Shown here: one piece after another, positions 1 through 9,775 of the stretch
Numbering within the stretch: position 1 is the first letter of the stretch
Layout: each line of letters begins with the position of its first letter
Assembly (NCBI RefSeq): GCF_017875765.1
Contig: NZ_JAGGNA010000001.1
Coordinates: 1,173,501 to 1,237,500 of the forward strand
DNA from: Flavobacterium sp. CG_23.5
GTDB lineage: Bacteria; Bacteroidota; Bacteroidia; Flavobacteriales; Flavobacteriaceae
Length of the DNA: 64,000 bases
Direction of reading: 5' to 3'
Made by a program: the position numbers and the translations under genes
The notes under the pieces: model-generated
Seen by the model: the letters and a program-made list of their open reading frames with translations, nothing else
What the model was told of the DNA's origin: nothing
Database searches by the model: none

Positions 1-88
1 TAATTTGATAAATTTATTATTTGAATTTATCTAACTTAAAAGGGCGGAAAAATAGATATAAAACACAATCTTAAAGTACAAAGTAATC

Positions 89-889
89 TTGAAAAAAAAT
101 TTACCTCTAATCATATTACTTTGTACTTTTTTTATATTTTCCTTTCAAAGTAAAAAAATTGTCAAATCAAGCAAAGCGGATAATCCTAATGTCACTGCTG
201 GTGTTGCCTTAACATTTGATGATACTTTTGTGAATGAATGGTATGATACTGACAAACAACTTCGTAAATATTCTTGGAAAGCAACTTTTTGTGTTTCTGA
301 AATAAATACACTAAATAGTTCTGAAATAGCTAAATTACTGGCTTTACAAAAAGAAGGAAATGAAATTGCCGGACATGGATTCAATCACTATGATGCAAAA
401 AAGTTTGTTGCTCAATATGGAATTGATGCCTACCTCAATCAAGAAATCGATCCAATGCTGGCTTTGATGAATTTTTATTCTTTAAATGTTACCTCATTTG
501 CCTATCCTTTCGGTTTTAGAAATGCAATAATTGACGCTGCACTTTTAAAAAAATTTAAAATAATCAGGGCAACAACTTATGGTGCAGAAGCTCCTTATGA
601 GCAAAATTGCTACTATAATAACACCAGAGTTTTATACGGCATTGGCATGGATACCACGCATCCTTCTTTTAGCACAGCCTATCTTAAAAAACTTTTAAAT
701 TACACTCGAGAACATCATAAAATTCTAATTTTATTTGGTCATAAAACGGTAAATAAAAAAGCACCGGCAAATTATGAAACTGAAATGAAAACATTAAAGT
801 TGATTTGTAACTTTGTGAAACAAAACAACATGAAGTTTTATACTTTATCAGAATTGAGCAAATCAAAATCTTCTCCTTTTCTAAAATAA
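89..889 (+). CDS. Polysaccharide deacetylase (NodB-like) family protein, exported
   Basis: A 266-residue protein with a hydrophobic N-terminal signal peptide (about residues 1-19) and the NodB-type carbohydrate esterase motifs: LTFDD at 41-45 with the catalytic and metal aspartates, HGFNH at 96-100 with the two metal-binding histidines, and FAYPFG at 137-142. Family members remove acetyl groups from N- or O-acetylated sugars in cell-wall or surface polysaccharides, with a divalent metal; this one should act in the periplasm or outside the cell. The only start giving a complete signal peptide is a TTG at 89. It stands alone ahead of the antiporter. The sugar substrate cannot be told from sequence. 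Confidence 0.85.
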   Translation: MKKNLPLIILLCTFFIFSFQSKKIVKSSKADNPNVTAGVALTFDDTFVNEWYDTDKQLRKYSWKATFCVSEINTLNSSEIAKLLALQKEGNEIAGHGFNHYDAKKFVAQYGIDAYLNQEIDPMLALMNFYSLNVTSFAYPFGFRNAIIDAALLKKFKIIRATTYGAEAPYEQNCYYNNTRVLYGIGMDTTHPSFSTAYLKKLLNYTREHHKILILFGHKTVNKKAPANYETEMKTLKLICNFVKQNNMKFYTLSELSKSKSSPFLK

Positions 890-936
890 GGTTGGAATTG
901 TATTATTTATTGAACGAAATTCCATTTCGATGTTCT

Positions 937-1090
937 AGCCCCGACAGTAGTGGAAAGCCTCAAGGGAAAAAAGTTGTTTTTTCTTGTACTGACAGAGCGA
1001 ACAAAGGAAGCTCTTGCCACTGGAATAGAAAAAAGATTTATGACAAAGGCCCAAACCGTTGGGATGAAACGGATGGCGGGAATAGCTCCT
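937..1090 (+). ncRNA. Flavo-1-like structured RNA element, long form
   Basis: An intergenic block opening with AGCCCCGACAGTAGTGGAAA and closing with GGATGGCGGGAATAGCTCC. Closely similar edges occur at 32535-32614 (+) and 41053-41194 (-). The outer AGC and GCT can pair and the edges are GA/GG-rich, as I recall for the Flavo-1 RNA motif of Flavobacteria. This copy and the minus-strand copy share an inner block (997-1017 here) that the compact copy lacks. It ends 17 bases before the antiporter ATG. Assignment to Flavo-1 is from memory; no covariance search was possible. Confidence 0.6.
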
Positions 1091-1107
1091 AAATAAAAGC
1101 AAAAACT

Positions 1108-3348
1108 ATGGATACGGCAGCAATAGTTACAGAAACGACCCATCACTTACAGCCCTTGATAAGCGATTTAGGATTAATACTTATGACTGCCGGAGTTGCA
1201 GTATTGCTGTTTAAAAAAATCAAACAACCGCTGGTTTTGGGGTATTTAATTGCAGGTTTTTTGGCTGGAAATCATTTTGATTTTTTCCCATCGGTGACTG
1301 ATATTAAAAGTGTTGAAGTTTGGGCAGAAATTGGCGTAATATTTTTGTTGTTCAGTCTTGGTCTAGAATTCAGTTTTAAAAAACTGATGAAAGTCGGTGG
1401 AACGGCTTCCATTACTGCAGTTACACAAATTTTTTCGATGACCGTCATAGGTTATTTGGTTGGGCAGTGGATGGATTGGACCAAGATGGATAGTGTTTTT
1501 TTAGGCGTGATTCTTTCGATTTCATCGACCACTATTATTCTCAAAACATTTGAAGAATTAGGCGTAAAAGCTCAAAATTTTGCCGGAATCGTTATTGGTT
1601 CTCTCATTGTTCAGGATATTGTTGCTATTTTAATGATGGTTTTGCTATCAACTATTGCTGTCAGCAACCAATTTTCGGGAGGTGAATTGATGCAATCAGT
1701 CTTAAAACTGGTGTTTTTCTTAACTATTTGGTTTGTTGGAGGCATCTTTTTTATTCCCACTTTGCTCAAAAAAGCAAAACATTTATTATCAGATGAAATG
1801 CTGCTTATTATTTCGCTGGCGCTTTGCTTGATGATGGTGATTCTTGCCGCAGATGTGGGGTTTTCTCCAGCCCTAGGTGCGTTTATAATGGGTTCAATAA
1901 TTGCTGAGACTACACAAGCGGAACACATTGAACATTTAGTAAAACCAGTAAAAGATCTATTTGGGGCCGTTTTCTTTGTGTCTGTCGGAATGCTAATTGA
2001 TCCTCAAACCTTGTATGAGCATACGATTCCCGTCGTTATTCTATCCCTTATTACTATTTTTGGGCAATCTATAAGTTCGACGGCAGGCGCGTTACTTTCA
2101 GGAAAACCGTTGAAAGAATCTGTTCAAACGGGAATGAGTTTATCTCAAATTGGGGAATTCTCCTTTATCATTGCCTCGCTTGGAATGACGCTTCATGTTA
2201 CGAGTTCGTTCTTGTATCCTATTGACGTTGCGGTTTCGGCGGTGACTACATTCACTACTCCGTTCATGATAAAATTATCGACTCCATTTTCGGAATTCCT
2301 GGCGAATAATTTACCGAGAAAATGGACCAAAAACATTGAGCGTTACAGTGCAAATACTCAGGCTATAAAATCAGTAACCAACTGGCAAATTGTATTGCAT
2401 GCTTACCTGCTGCAAGTTGTCTTGGTGTCGGTAATAATTATTGCTGTAATTTTACTTTCGTCTAAATTTATTTTGCCGTTGGTCCAAGAATATGAATATG
2501 GAAATACACTAGGGGCATTTATTACATTGGTATTTCTTTCGCCTTTTTTATGGGCACTTTCCTTGCGTCGTGTGGCTATAAATGAGGTCGAAAAATTAAT
2601 GTCAGAGCGCAAATACCGTGGTCCTATGGCTATGATGTTTTTATTTAGATTGTTATTGACGACTTTTTTTATAGGTTTTTTATTGAATATATTTTTCTCC
2701 CCAAAAATTGCGTTAATTGCATTGATAGGAGCTACGGTTATCTATTTTATTTTCAGTAAAAAATTAAATGCGCAATATCATAAAATTGAGCATCATTTTT
2801 TATCCAACTTAAACGCTAGAGAATTAGCAACACCAAAGCGAAGTCAAAGTGATTTATCTCCTTGGGACGGGCATATGGCATTTTTTGATATTTCCGCAAG
2901 TTCCAATATTACAGGAAACACTTTATATAAATTACAACTTCGGGAGCTAATGGGAATTAATATTGCCTCTATCAAAAGAGGTGATATCATGATTAACATT
3001 CCTAAAAAGAATGATCGTTTATTTCCCGGAGATGAAATATGCGTTATAGGCACGGACACTCAGGTAAAAGAATTCAAAAATTATCTAGACCAGCATGAGA
3101 CGGAAGTTCCGGATATAACTACTGAACCAGAAATTGTATTGCGCCAAATAGAATTGAAAAACGAATCCTACATCGGAAAAAGCATTCGCGATTCCAAATT
3201 GCGAGAAAAAACAAGTGGTTTGGTTGTAGGCATCGAAAAAAAGGGAAAAAGAATCTTAAATCCCGAATCGGATGTTTTGTTAGAGAAAGATGATATACTG
3301 TGGATTGTTGGAAATAAAAAATTATTAGCTGATTTAGTTCATAATTAA
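1108..3348 (+). CDS. Monovalent cation:proton antiporter (CPA2/KefB type) with C-terminal RCK_C domains
   Basis: 746 residues. The first ~400 form a Na+/H+ exchanger-type membrane domain with about 12 hydrophobic segments and family-like stretches such as LGYLIAGFLAG near residue 45 and LSLSQIGEFSFI near 345. A second hydrophobic region (about 430-560) follows, then two TrkA-C (RCK_C) regulatory domains at about 595-660 and 675-746, the last with the typical GDEICVIG/DDILWIVG strand pairs. The protein should exchange K+ or Na+ for H+ across the inner membrane and bind a ligand through the RCK_C domains. There is no full RCK_N Rossmann domain, unlike E. coli KefB/KefC. Convergent with guaB. 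Ion specificity is not readable from sequence. Confidence 0.85.
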   Translation: MDTAAIVTETTHHLQPLISDLGLILMTAGVAVLLFKKIKQPLVLGYLIAGFLAGNHFDFFPSVTDIKSVEVWAEIGVIFLLFSLGLEFSFKKLMKVGGTASITAVTQIFSMTVIGYLVGQWMDWTKMDSVFLGVILSISSTTIILKTFEELGVKAQNFAGIVIGSLIVQDIVAILMMVLLSTIAVSNQFSGGELMQSVLKLVFFLTIWFVGGIFFIPTLLKKAKHLLSDEMLLIISLALCLMMVILAADVGFSPALGAFIMGSIIAETTQAEHIEHLVKPVKDLFGAVFFVSVGMLIDPQTLYEHTIPVVILSLITIFGQSISSTAGALLSGKPLKESVQTGMSLSQIGEFSFIIASLGMTLHVTSSFLYPIDVAVSAVTTFTTPFMIKLSTPFSEFLANNLPRKWTKNIERYSANTQAIKSVTNWQIVLHAYLLQVVLVSVIIIAVILLSSKFILPLVQEYEYGNTLGAFITLVFLSPFLWALSLRRVAINEVEKLMSERKYRGPMAMMFLFRLLLTTFFIGFLLNIFFSPKIALIALIGATVIYFIFSKKLNAQYHKIEHHFLSNLNARELATPKRSQSDLSPWDGHMAFFDISASSNITGNTLYKLQLRELMGINIASIKRGDIMINIPKKNDRLFPGDEICVIGTDTQVKEFKNYLDQHETEVPDITTEPEIVLRQIELKNESYIGKSIRDSKLREKTSGLVVGIEKKGKRILNPESDVLLEKDDILWIVGNKKLLADLVHN

Positions 3349-3373
3349 TATATTGAGTCTAAAGACGGATGTC

Positions 3374-3403
3374 ATAAAGTTTTAAAGTCCTTTAAAACTT
3401 TAT
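3374..3403. terminator. Perfect 14-bp palindromic hairpin between antiporter and guaB
   Basis: ATAAAGTTTTAAAG and its exact reverse complement are separated by two bases (TC). It lies between convergent genes, so it probably ends transcription from both sides. It is AT-only apart from a few pairs and has no long T-tract, so it is weaker than the other terminators here. A second short pairing, AATGCAC with GTGCATTTTT, follows at about 3416-3453. Confidence 0.5.
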
Positions 3404-3493
3404 TTAGATTTATGTAATGCACTTGTTTCTTTATAAAAAAAGGTGCATTTTTATGTACACCTTATGATTTTTGACTTTATGACTTTTGACTAA

Positions 3494-4966
3494 TTATCTC
3501 GAATAATTCGGGGCTTCTTTCGTAATAGTTACATTATGAGGATGACTTTCGTTGATACCACTTGCAGTGATACGAACAAAACGACCTGTTTCCTGTAAAG
3601 TTGGAATATCTTTTGAACCGCAATATCCCATTCCGGCACGAAGACCGCCGATGAATTGTTGCATACTTTCGTTTAATTCTCCTTTATAAGGCACACGCCC
3701 GACGATTCCCTCTGGAACTAGTTTCTTTACATCATCTTCCACATCTTGGAAATAACGATCTTTCGATCCTTCTTGCATGGCCTCAACAGAACCCATTCCA
3801 CGGTAAGATTTGAATTTTCTTCCTTCGAAAATAATAGTTTCTCCCGGAGATTCCATTGTTCCAGCTAGTAAGGAACCTAACATTACACAGTCAGCACCGG
3901 CAGCAATAGCTTTCGGTATATCACCAGTGTAACGTATTCCACCATCTGCAATTACCGGAACACCCGATCCTTTAATCGCTGCGGCTACTTCAAGTACAGC
4001 AGAAAACTGAGGAAAACCAACACCTGCGACAATACGTGTAGTACATATTGAACCTGGACCAATTCCTACTTTAACACCATCAGCGCCATTTTCAACAAGA
4101 TATATGGCTGCCTCAGCAGTGGCAATATTACCTACAATAACGTCTAACTCAGGAAATTTAGCTTTTACTAATTTTAGTACATCTACCACTCCTTTTGTAT
4201 GTCCGTGAGCGGTATCGATTATAACGGCATCAACTCCAGCATTGACCAAAGCCGTTGCTCTTTCCACAGCATCAGCAGTAACGCCTAATGCAGCAGCAAC
4301 ACGCAAACGTCCAAATTTGTCTTTGTTGGCATTTGGTTTTTGGGTCAATTTAGTAATATCTCTAAACGTAATTAAACCTACTAATTTATAATCCGCATTA
4401 ACAACGGGAAGTTTTTCGATTTTATATCCTTGCAAAACTACTTCCGCTTGTTCCAATGAAGTTCCTTCGGCAACAGTTACCAAGTTTTCACTTGTCATTA
4501 CCTCAACAATAGGTCTTGCATTGTTTTTTTCGAAACGTAAATCACGATTTGTCACAATACCTTTTAGTATTTTGTTGTCATCCACAATTGGGATTCCACC
4601 AATACCATATTCTTTCATTGCGTTTTTAGCATCGGCAACGGTAGAAGTCAACGGCAAAGTAACCGGATCGATAATCATACCTGATTCGGCACGTTTTACT
4701 TTTCGAACTTTAGCAGCTTGTTGCTCGATAGTCATATTTTTGTGCAAAACACCAATACCACCTTCTTGCGCCATAGCAATTGCCATAGAACTTTCGGTGA
4801 CAGTATCCATAGCAGCAGACACTATTGGAACGTTAAGTGTTATATTTCTTGAAAATTTTGATTGAATACTCACTTCGCGTGGAAGAACATTTGAGTAATT
4901 AGGAACTAATAGTACATCATCGTAAGTTAATCCTTCACCGATAATCTTAGAGTTGTGTGCGATCAT
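3494..4966 (-). CDS. guaB: Inosine-5'-monophosphate dehydrogenase
   Basis: 490 residues, normal length for bacterial IMPDH. It oxidises IMP to XMP with NAD+, the committed step of GMP synthesis, in the cytoplasm. Seen in sequence: N-terminal barrel start ([12 protein letters not shown], 11-22), an inserted pair of CBS domains (about 95-210), the substrate-site DTAHGH (251-256), the catalytic cysteine loop GPGSICTTR with Cys308, and the flap region [10 protein letters not shown]. The barrel is complete, so the enzyme should be active; the CBS pair usually gives nucleotide control. A TATATTTG -7 element lies about 30 bases upstream. Single-gene unit. Confidence 0.97.
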   Translation of the reverse strand: MIAHNSKIIGEGLTYDDVLLVPNYSNVLPREVSIQSKFSRNITLNVPIVSAAMDTVTESSMAIAMAQEGGIGVLHKNMTIEQQAAKVRKVKRAESGMIIDPVTLPLTSTVADAKNAMKEYGIGGIPIVDDNKILKGIVTNRDLRFEKNNARPIVEVMTSENLVTVAEGTSLEQAEVVLQGYKIEKLPVVNADYKLVGLITFRDITKLTQKPNANKDKFGRLRVAAALGVTADAVERATALVNAGVDAVIIDTAHGHTKGVVDVLKLVKAKFPELDVIVGNIATAEAAIYLVENGADGVKVGIGPGSICTTRIVAGVGFPQFSAVLEVAAAIKGSGVPVIADGGIRYTGDIPKAIAAGADCVMLGSLLAGTMESPGETIIFEGRKFKSYRGMGSVEAMQEGSKDRYFQDVEDDVKKLVPEGIVGRVPYKGELNESMQQFIGGLRAGMGYCGSKDIPTLQETGRFVRITASGINESHPHNVTITKEAPNYSR

Positions 4967-4996
4967 TGCAATTTGTAGTTGTAGTTAAATTGCGTG

Positions 4997-5004
4997 CAAA
5001 TATA
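4997..5004 (-). promoter_or_regulatory. Probable guaB promoter -7 element (TATATTTG)
   Basis: On the minus strand TATATTTG matches the Bacteroidetes TAnnTTTG consensus about 30 bases before the guaB ATG. A TTG lies about 23 bases further upstream (5028-5030), which could serve as the -33 element. Confidence 0.5.
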
Positions 5005-5129
5005 GACAATCTTAAGCAAAAAAACCACAATTTTTAACAATAAATTGATTAAATTGCATTACAAAGGTATTCCGCCCAATTATAGCCTTTGTTGTTTCCA
5101 AGCTATAAATTTTGATTAATTTCATTTCA

Positions 5130-7676
5130 ATGGTAGAATCAGAAGCACCTATTACAGGACTTTCAAACGATCAGGTAATAGAATCAAGGACTCTCAATGG
5201 TTCCAATTCTTTAGACCATCAGGATAAAAATAATTTTCTGACTTCCTTAATCGAGATGGTTAAGGAGCCGATGTTTTTATTACTGGTAACTGCAACAGGT
5301 ATTTATTTCATTACTGGTGATTATGGAAATGGAATTTTTATGGCGCTAGCCATCCTTTTGGTTTCTGCAATTTCGCTTTATCAGGAATCTAAAAGTCGAA
5401 ATGCCATTGAATCCCTAAAAAAATTATCCCAACCCAAAAGCAAAGTCATTCGCAATAGTGAGATTATAGAAATAGCAAGCGAGGAAATTGTTTTGGGTGA
5501 TTTCATTCAGATTGAAGAAGGGACCTTTGTAGCGGCTGACGGAACAATTATTCAATCTAATGATTTTTCTGCAAACGAATCAATACTTACCGGAGAATCA
5601 CTTGCGGTTTTCAAAAATGAAAAATCCGAAAATAATGAGGTATATCGGGGAACAATTGTTGCCAGCGGATTGGCTATTTGCGAAGTGACCGCCATTGGAA
5701 GCAAAACAAAATTGGGGAAAATAGGTAAAAGTCTGGAAACGATTGCTGAAGAAAAAACACCGTTACAAATACAGATTGGAAATTTTGTAAAGAAAATGTC
5801 TCTTGTGGGCCTAGTGATTTTTGGAATTGTTTGGGGTATTAATTATTATAATTCTAAAAACTTTTTAGATAGTTTGTTAAAAGCATTGACTCTGGCAATG
5901 AGTATTATTCCTGAAGAAATTCCAGTTGCTTTCACCACTTTTATGGCTTTAGGTGCTTGGCGATTAATGAAGATGGGAATTATTGTCAAGCAAACCAAAA
6001 CGGTAGAAACGTTAGGCAGTGCCACCGTAATTTGTACCGATAAAACGGGAACTATTACCGAAAACAAAATGAGTTTAGCACAATGGTATACTTTTTCTGA
6101 TGACACCTTAAATAACAATGGCAATGACAAAGGCAACAGTAATAACAATCATACACTTAATCCAATAGAACAAGAGCTTCTAAGTCTCGCCATGTGGGCA
6201 AGTGAACCCATTCCGTTTGACGGCATGGAGATTGCGCTGCACGAAACGTACGGAAATTTAAAAATTAATGATGAACGGCGAAATTTCAAATTAGTACATG
6301 AGTACCCACTGGATGGAAAACCACCTATGATGACACATGTTTTTGAAAATCAAGATGGAACGCGAATCATTGCGGCCAAAGGGGCACCCGAAGCTTTAAT
6401 TGCTAGTTCAAATTTATCAAAGAAGGAAACCACACAAATTTTAGAAGCAGTAGAAACGATGGCTAATAAGGGTTTTCGAGTTTTGGGTGTTGGCGTGACC
6501 GAATTTCAAGGAAATGATTACCCGAAAAAACAACAAGATTTCCCCTTTCATTTTAAGGGATTAATTGCTTTTTATGACCCACCAAAAGAGAATATTAAAA
6601 CCGTCTTTGAAACATTTTATAAAGCCGGTATTCTGGTAAAAATTGTAACAGGGGACAATGCAGTTACAACATCAACCATTGCAAAACAAGTGGGTTTCAG
6701 AAACCCTGAAAAAGTTCTAAATGGCGATGAATTGATGGCAATGGACGAAGCTACTTTAAAAGAAAAAGTAATGGAAACAACTATTTTTACCCGCATGTTT
6801 CCCGAGGCCAAACTTAAAATCATAAAAGCATTAAAAGACAATAACCAAATAGTAGCCATGACCGGTGATGGTGTTAATGATGGTCCCGCTTTAAAATCAG
6901 CACACATAGGAATTGCTATGGGTAAAAAAGGGACCGAAATTGCCAAAGAAGCAGCAAATTTAATCCTGATTGATGACGATTTCTCTAAAATGACCGACGC
7001 CATCGCTATGGGAAGAAAAATTTATATCAATCTAAAAAAAGCCATTCAATATATTATTTCCATACATATTCCCATTATCCTGATTGTCTTTATTCCATTG
7101 GCACTAGGCTGGGTTTATCCTAATATTTTCTCGCCGGTTCATATTATTTTTCTCGAAATAATAATGGGTCCAACCTGTTCTATAATTTATGAAAATGAAC
7201 CTATGGAACGTAATCTGATGTTGCTAGCACCAAGACCTTTTACCACTACTTTTTTCAACTTGAAAGAAATTACAATTAGTATCGTTCAAGGGCTTATGAT
7301 TACTTTCGGACTATTATTTGTGTACCAATATTGCATTGCAATTAATTGTACAGAAAGTGCGACCAGAACTACTGTTTTTCTCACGCTGATATCATCTAAT
7401 GTCTTTCTGACACTCGTAAATCGTTCTTTTTATTATTCTATATTTACGACCATACGTTACAAAAACAATCTGGTTTTAATGATTATTTCGTTAACCATTA
7501 TCATCACGGGGTTATTATTGTTTGTTCCAATATTCGCTCATTTCTTTCAATTTGAAACGGTTTCAGCCAGCCAAATAGGTTTGAGTATTTTAGTCGGGTT
7601 TGTCTCCGTACTTTGGATTGAAATTTACAAATTATTTAAGCGTAGAAAACAGAACGAAAAGCCCGAGATAAGATAA
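5130..7676 (+). CDS. Cation-translocating P-type ATPase (HAD-IC, P2-like), substrate unknown
   Basis: 848 residues from the ATG at 5130; an in-frame TTG at 5112 would add six residues, but the ATG fits the P2-type N-terminus better. Motifs: TGES actuator loop (154-157), PEEIP in M4 (261-265), phosphorylated Asp304 in CTDKTGTITENK, and GDGVND hinge (579-584). The order (cation N-terminal domain, actuator, M4, P/N domain, C-terminal helices) resembles Ca2+ pumps of the PMR1/PacL group. However, M4 reads PEEIP instead of PEGLP, and the M6 region near MGPTCSIIYENEP lacks the usual NxxTD ligands. A low-complexity Asn/Gly insert follows the phosphorylation domain (about 334-349). Not an assured Ca2+ ATPase. 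Confidence 0.85.
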   Translation: MVESEAPITGLSNDQVIESRTLNGSNSLDHQDKNNFLTSLIEMVKEPMFLLLVTATGIYFITGDYGNGIFMALAILLVSAISLYQESKSRNAIESLKKLSQPKSKVIRNSEIIEIASEEIVLGDFIQIEEGTFVAADGTIIQSNDFSANESILTGESLAVFKNEKSENNEVYRGTIVASGLAICEVTAIGSKTKLGKIGKSLETIAEEKTPLQIQIGNFVKKMSLVGLVIFGIVWGINYYNSKNFLDSLLKALTLAMSIIPEEIPVAFTTFMALGAWRLMKMGIIVKQTKTVETLGSATVICTDKTGTITENKMSLAQWYTFSDDTLNNNGNDKGNSNNNHTLNPIEQELLSLAMWASEPIPFDGMEIALHETYGNLKINDERRNFKLVHEYPLDGKPPMMTHVFENQDGTRIIAAKGAPEALIASSNLSKKETTQILEAVETMANKGFRVLGVGVTEFQGNDYPKKQQDFPFHFKGLIAFYDPPKENIKTVFETFYKAGILVKIVTGDNAVTTSTIAKQVGFRNPEKVLNGDELMAMDEATLKEKVMETTIFTRMFPEAKLKIIKALKDNNQIVAMTGDGVNDGPALKSAHIGIAMGKKGTEIAKEAANLILIDDDFSKMTDAIAMGRKIYINLKKAIQYIISIHIPIILIVFIPLALGWVYPNIFSPVHIIFLEIIMGPTCSIIYENEPMERNLMLLAPRPFTTTFFNLKEITISIVQGLMITFGLLFVYQYCIAINCTESATRTTVFLTLISSNVFLTLVNRSFYYSIFTTIRYKNNLVLMIISLTIIITGLLLFVPIFAHFFQFETVSASQIGLSILVGFVSVLWIEIYKLFKRRKQNEKPEIR

Positions 7677-7719
7677 AGGCAAGAAGATTTATTTTACTGA
7701 CTAGCGTCTAAAAAGTCTA

Positions 7720-9117
7720 TCACTCTTTATCTTTAAAAATGATATTGAGTCCAAATTGAAACGAAAGACTATTGGCTTTGGAAACATCCTTATATTCTAA
7801 AAGATTATCAGCCAGAACATAAAAATTCACAGGTCCGAATTGACTTGACAACCCCAATCCGATATTTTTATAGGAGTAAGAATCGATCGTGTAAGTTGCT
7901 TTCATTTGCAAAGAATTGAAAATTTTTCTTCTATAATACGTTGTAAAAGCCATTAATGGTGTCCGTGGAGTTGACATTAGAAACAACTGCGCACCAACGG
8001 CACTTTTATAAACAGTTTCAGGATTATAATTCAAACAGTCACAATCATCAGGGCGTTCTTCATCAAACGAATATTGAATAGATGAAATAAATTTTGCTGG
8101 ACGCCAAGTGGTATATTTAGTGTACAAAGTATCTAAAGGAATAGCTGCTTTAAATTCTTGATAAACATTTCCTGCTGAATTTCCGCCCAAAAATTTTGGG
8201 TTAATACCCTCCGCATTATAATATCCTTTATAAACAAAACTTTCTACGTCCTTCGTGTGCTTTATAAAACCAATATCCGCAACACTTGCCGTAAACTGAA
8301 CATTTTTCTTAGGATAATAGGTAAGTCCAGCATCAAAACCTAAGCCGAGATCACCACCAAAAAAAGTCCTATGAGCAATATCACTTGCAATATTTCCTGA
8401 ATAATCACTTTTAGTATATTGCGAAATTCCAGAAGTATTGAGTTGCAAATTCGAAGAAATAACTTGTTCATAAATCCCCTTATCAGATGGAATTGTATAA
8501 ATATATCCTGAATTATTAGTCGAATTCAGATTTGCAGCACTTGAATATATTTTTCCTCGAAAACCAAGGATCAAATGGTCATTTACGTTTTTATGATATC
8601 CTATATGAAGAACCGATAGCATTTCTGCCTTTACATTCAAATCCCCCAAATCAAATACTTTTCCTAAATAATCTTTATTTCCGTCCAAAGCGAGTATGGC
8701 TAAATCTTTAGGCATATAGCTCAAGAAATCAAATTCCTGATACATTCCAAAAGAAATGTAAGAATCGTATTGATCTTCGTCCCTTTTGATCCTGAAACCG
8801 CCGTTAAACAGTTCTACTTGTTCGTTTATTGCTGCTTTATCTTTTCTTGTGGTAGAAAACACGACATCACGCAATTTTTCATTAAAATCCACTCCGTTAT
8901 TAGCAAATAAATCATAGGCAGAAAAACCACTTGAACCTACATTTGCCGAAATTCCAGATAATAATGGAATTCCAAAGTAGAATTTATATTTAACATCAGA
9001 TCCGGGGTTAGTCAACAAAGACTGAGGAACTGCCGTAAAATTATATAAAAGTTGTTTGTTTTGGGAAATACTGTTAACCGAAACCAATAGAATAAAAAGC
9101 AATATTATTTTTCTCAT
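7720..9117 (-). CDS. DUF5723 family outer-membrane-type protein
   Basis: 465 residues with a signal peptide (about 1-18, ending SISQ) and alternating polar/aromatic strands throughout, as in Bacteroidetes outer-membrane barrels. Openings such as VPQSLLTNPGS and a conserved Cys-Asp-Cys segment (DDCDCLNYNPE, about 348-358) fit DUF5723. Function is unknown; such proteins are probably outer-membrane barrels. Its ATG overlaps the stop of the upstream lipoprotein by four bases, so the two are translationally coupled and probably work together. It is convergent with the P-type ATPase, with no clear terminator between. Confidence 0.7.
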   Translation of the reverse strand: MRKIILLFILLVSVNSISQNKQLLYNFTAVPQSLLTNPGSDVKYKFYFGIPLLSGISANVGSSGFSAYDLFANNGVDFNEKLRDVVFSTTRKDKAAINEQVELFNGGFRIKRDEDQYDSYISFGMYQEFDFLSYMPKDLAILALDGNKDYLGKVFDLGDLNVKAEMLSVLHIGYHKNVNDHLILGFRGKIYSSAANLNSTNNSGYIYTIPSDKGIYEQVISSNLQLNTSGISQYTKSDYSGNIASDIAHRTFFGGDLGLGFDAGLTYYPKKNVQFTASVADIGFIKHTKDVESFVYKGYYNAEGINPKFLGGNSAGNVYQEFKAAIPLDTLYTKYTTWRPAKFISSIQYSFDEERPDDCDCLNYNPETVYKSAVGAQLFLMSTPRTPLMAFTTYYRRKIFNSLQMKATYTIDSYSYKNIGLGLSSQFGPVNFYVLADNLLEYKDVSKANSLSFQFGLNIIFKDKE

Positions 9118-9665
9118 TGTATAACTAAATAAGCGGTAACACTTGAACGTAATTTAATACTTCCCGAACTGTTTTCAGTTAATATTGGGCCTGGTAGCAT
9201 TCTCAGAACGAAAGACATTTTAGTGGTACTTTTTAATAAATTAAGTTTTGTGTTTTGAAAAATTTCGGTTTTTGTTACAACATTAGTTCCCCCAGTATAA
9301 GCAGGAATAAAAAAGTTCATAGAATAAAGAGGTTGATTGTTTTTATCAATTAAAACGATATCCAAAACATAAGCTCTATTTATGGTGTTATTAATTTCAA
9401 AAAAGAAATCGGCTCGATTTAAATTATCTCTGAAAAAAGCATCGTTAAAGACATCAATTGTTGGAGAGTCCACTGATATAATTTGTTCTATTCCATTGGT
9501 TACAAATTGATTTGCCGGAACATCAAAACTAGCCAGATTCGTAACAAAAATAGGTTCTAACTTTACTGTATTAACTTGATTAAAATCTAAGTCGCTTGAA
9601 CAGGAAAAGAAGAATATAGAGAGAAGAAATATTCCTAAAATTCTATTGAAAGGCACTGGTTTCAT
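9114..9665 (-). CDS. Lipoprotein of unknown function, coupled to the DUF5723 gene
   Basis: 183 residues from the ATG at 9665; a longer reading from TTG at 9686 is less likely because it delays the signal peptide. The N-terminus is basic then hydrophobic and ends in a lipobox FFFSC, so it should be lipid-anchored. The rest is beta-rich with no catalytic motif that I recognise. Its stop overlaps the start of the DUF5723 gene (ATGA), which suggests one operon and a joint envelope role. It may be the lipoprotein partner of the barrel. Confidence 0.75.
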   Translation of the reverse strand: MKPVPFNRILGIFLLSIFFFSCSSDLDFNQVNTVKLEPIFVTNLASFDVPANQFVTNGIEQIISVDSPTIDVFNDAFFRDNLNRADFFFEINNTINRAYVLDIVLIDKNNQPLYSMNFFIPAYTGGTNVVTKTEIFQNTKLNLLKSTTKMSFVLRMLPGPILTENSSGSIKLRSSVTAYLVIQ

Positions 9666-9775
9666 TGTTAAATTTATTAAAATCAATCTGTAAATAATTG
9701 TATTACCAACGCACCAATTACCTACTTATTATTTTAAATACCAAATGTTAATAAAGGCTTAAAGCTATTCATTGA

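Noticed and set aside
1..88. Possible end of an upstream gene at the left edge
   Set aside because: All forward frames contain stops and no protein-like sequence is visible; only AT-rich leader DNA is seen.
892..1092. 66-residue open frame upstream of the antiporter
   Set aside because: It runs through the Flavo-1-like element; the base conservation with the other copies does not follow codons and the frame has no start context.
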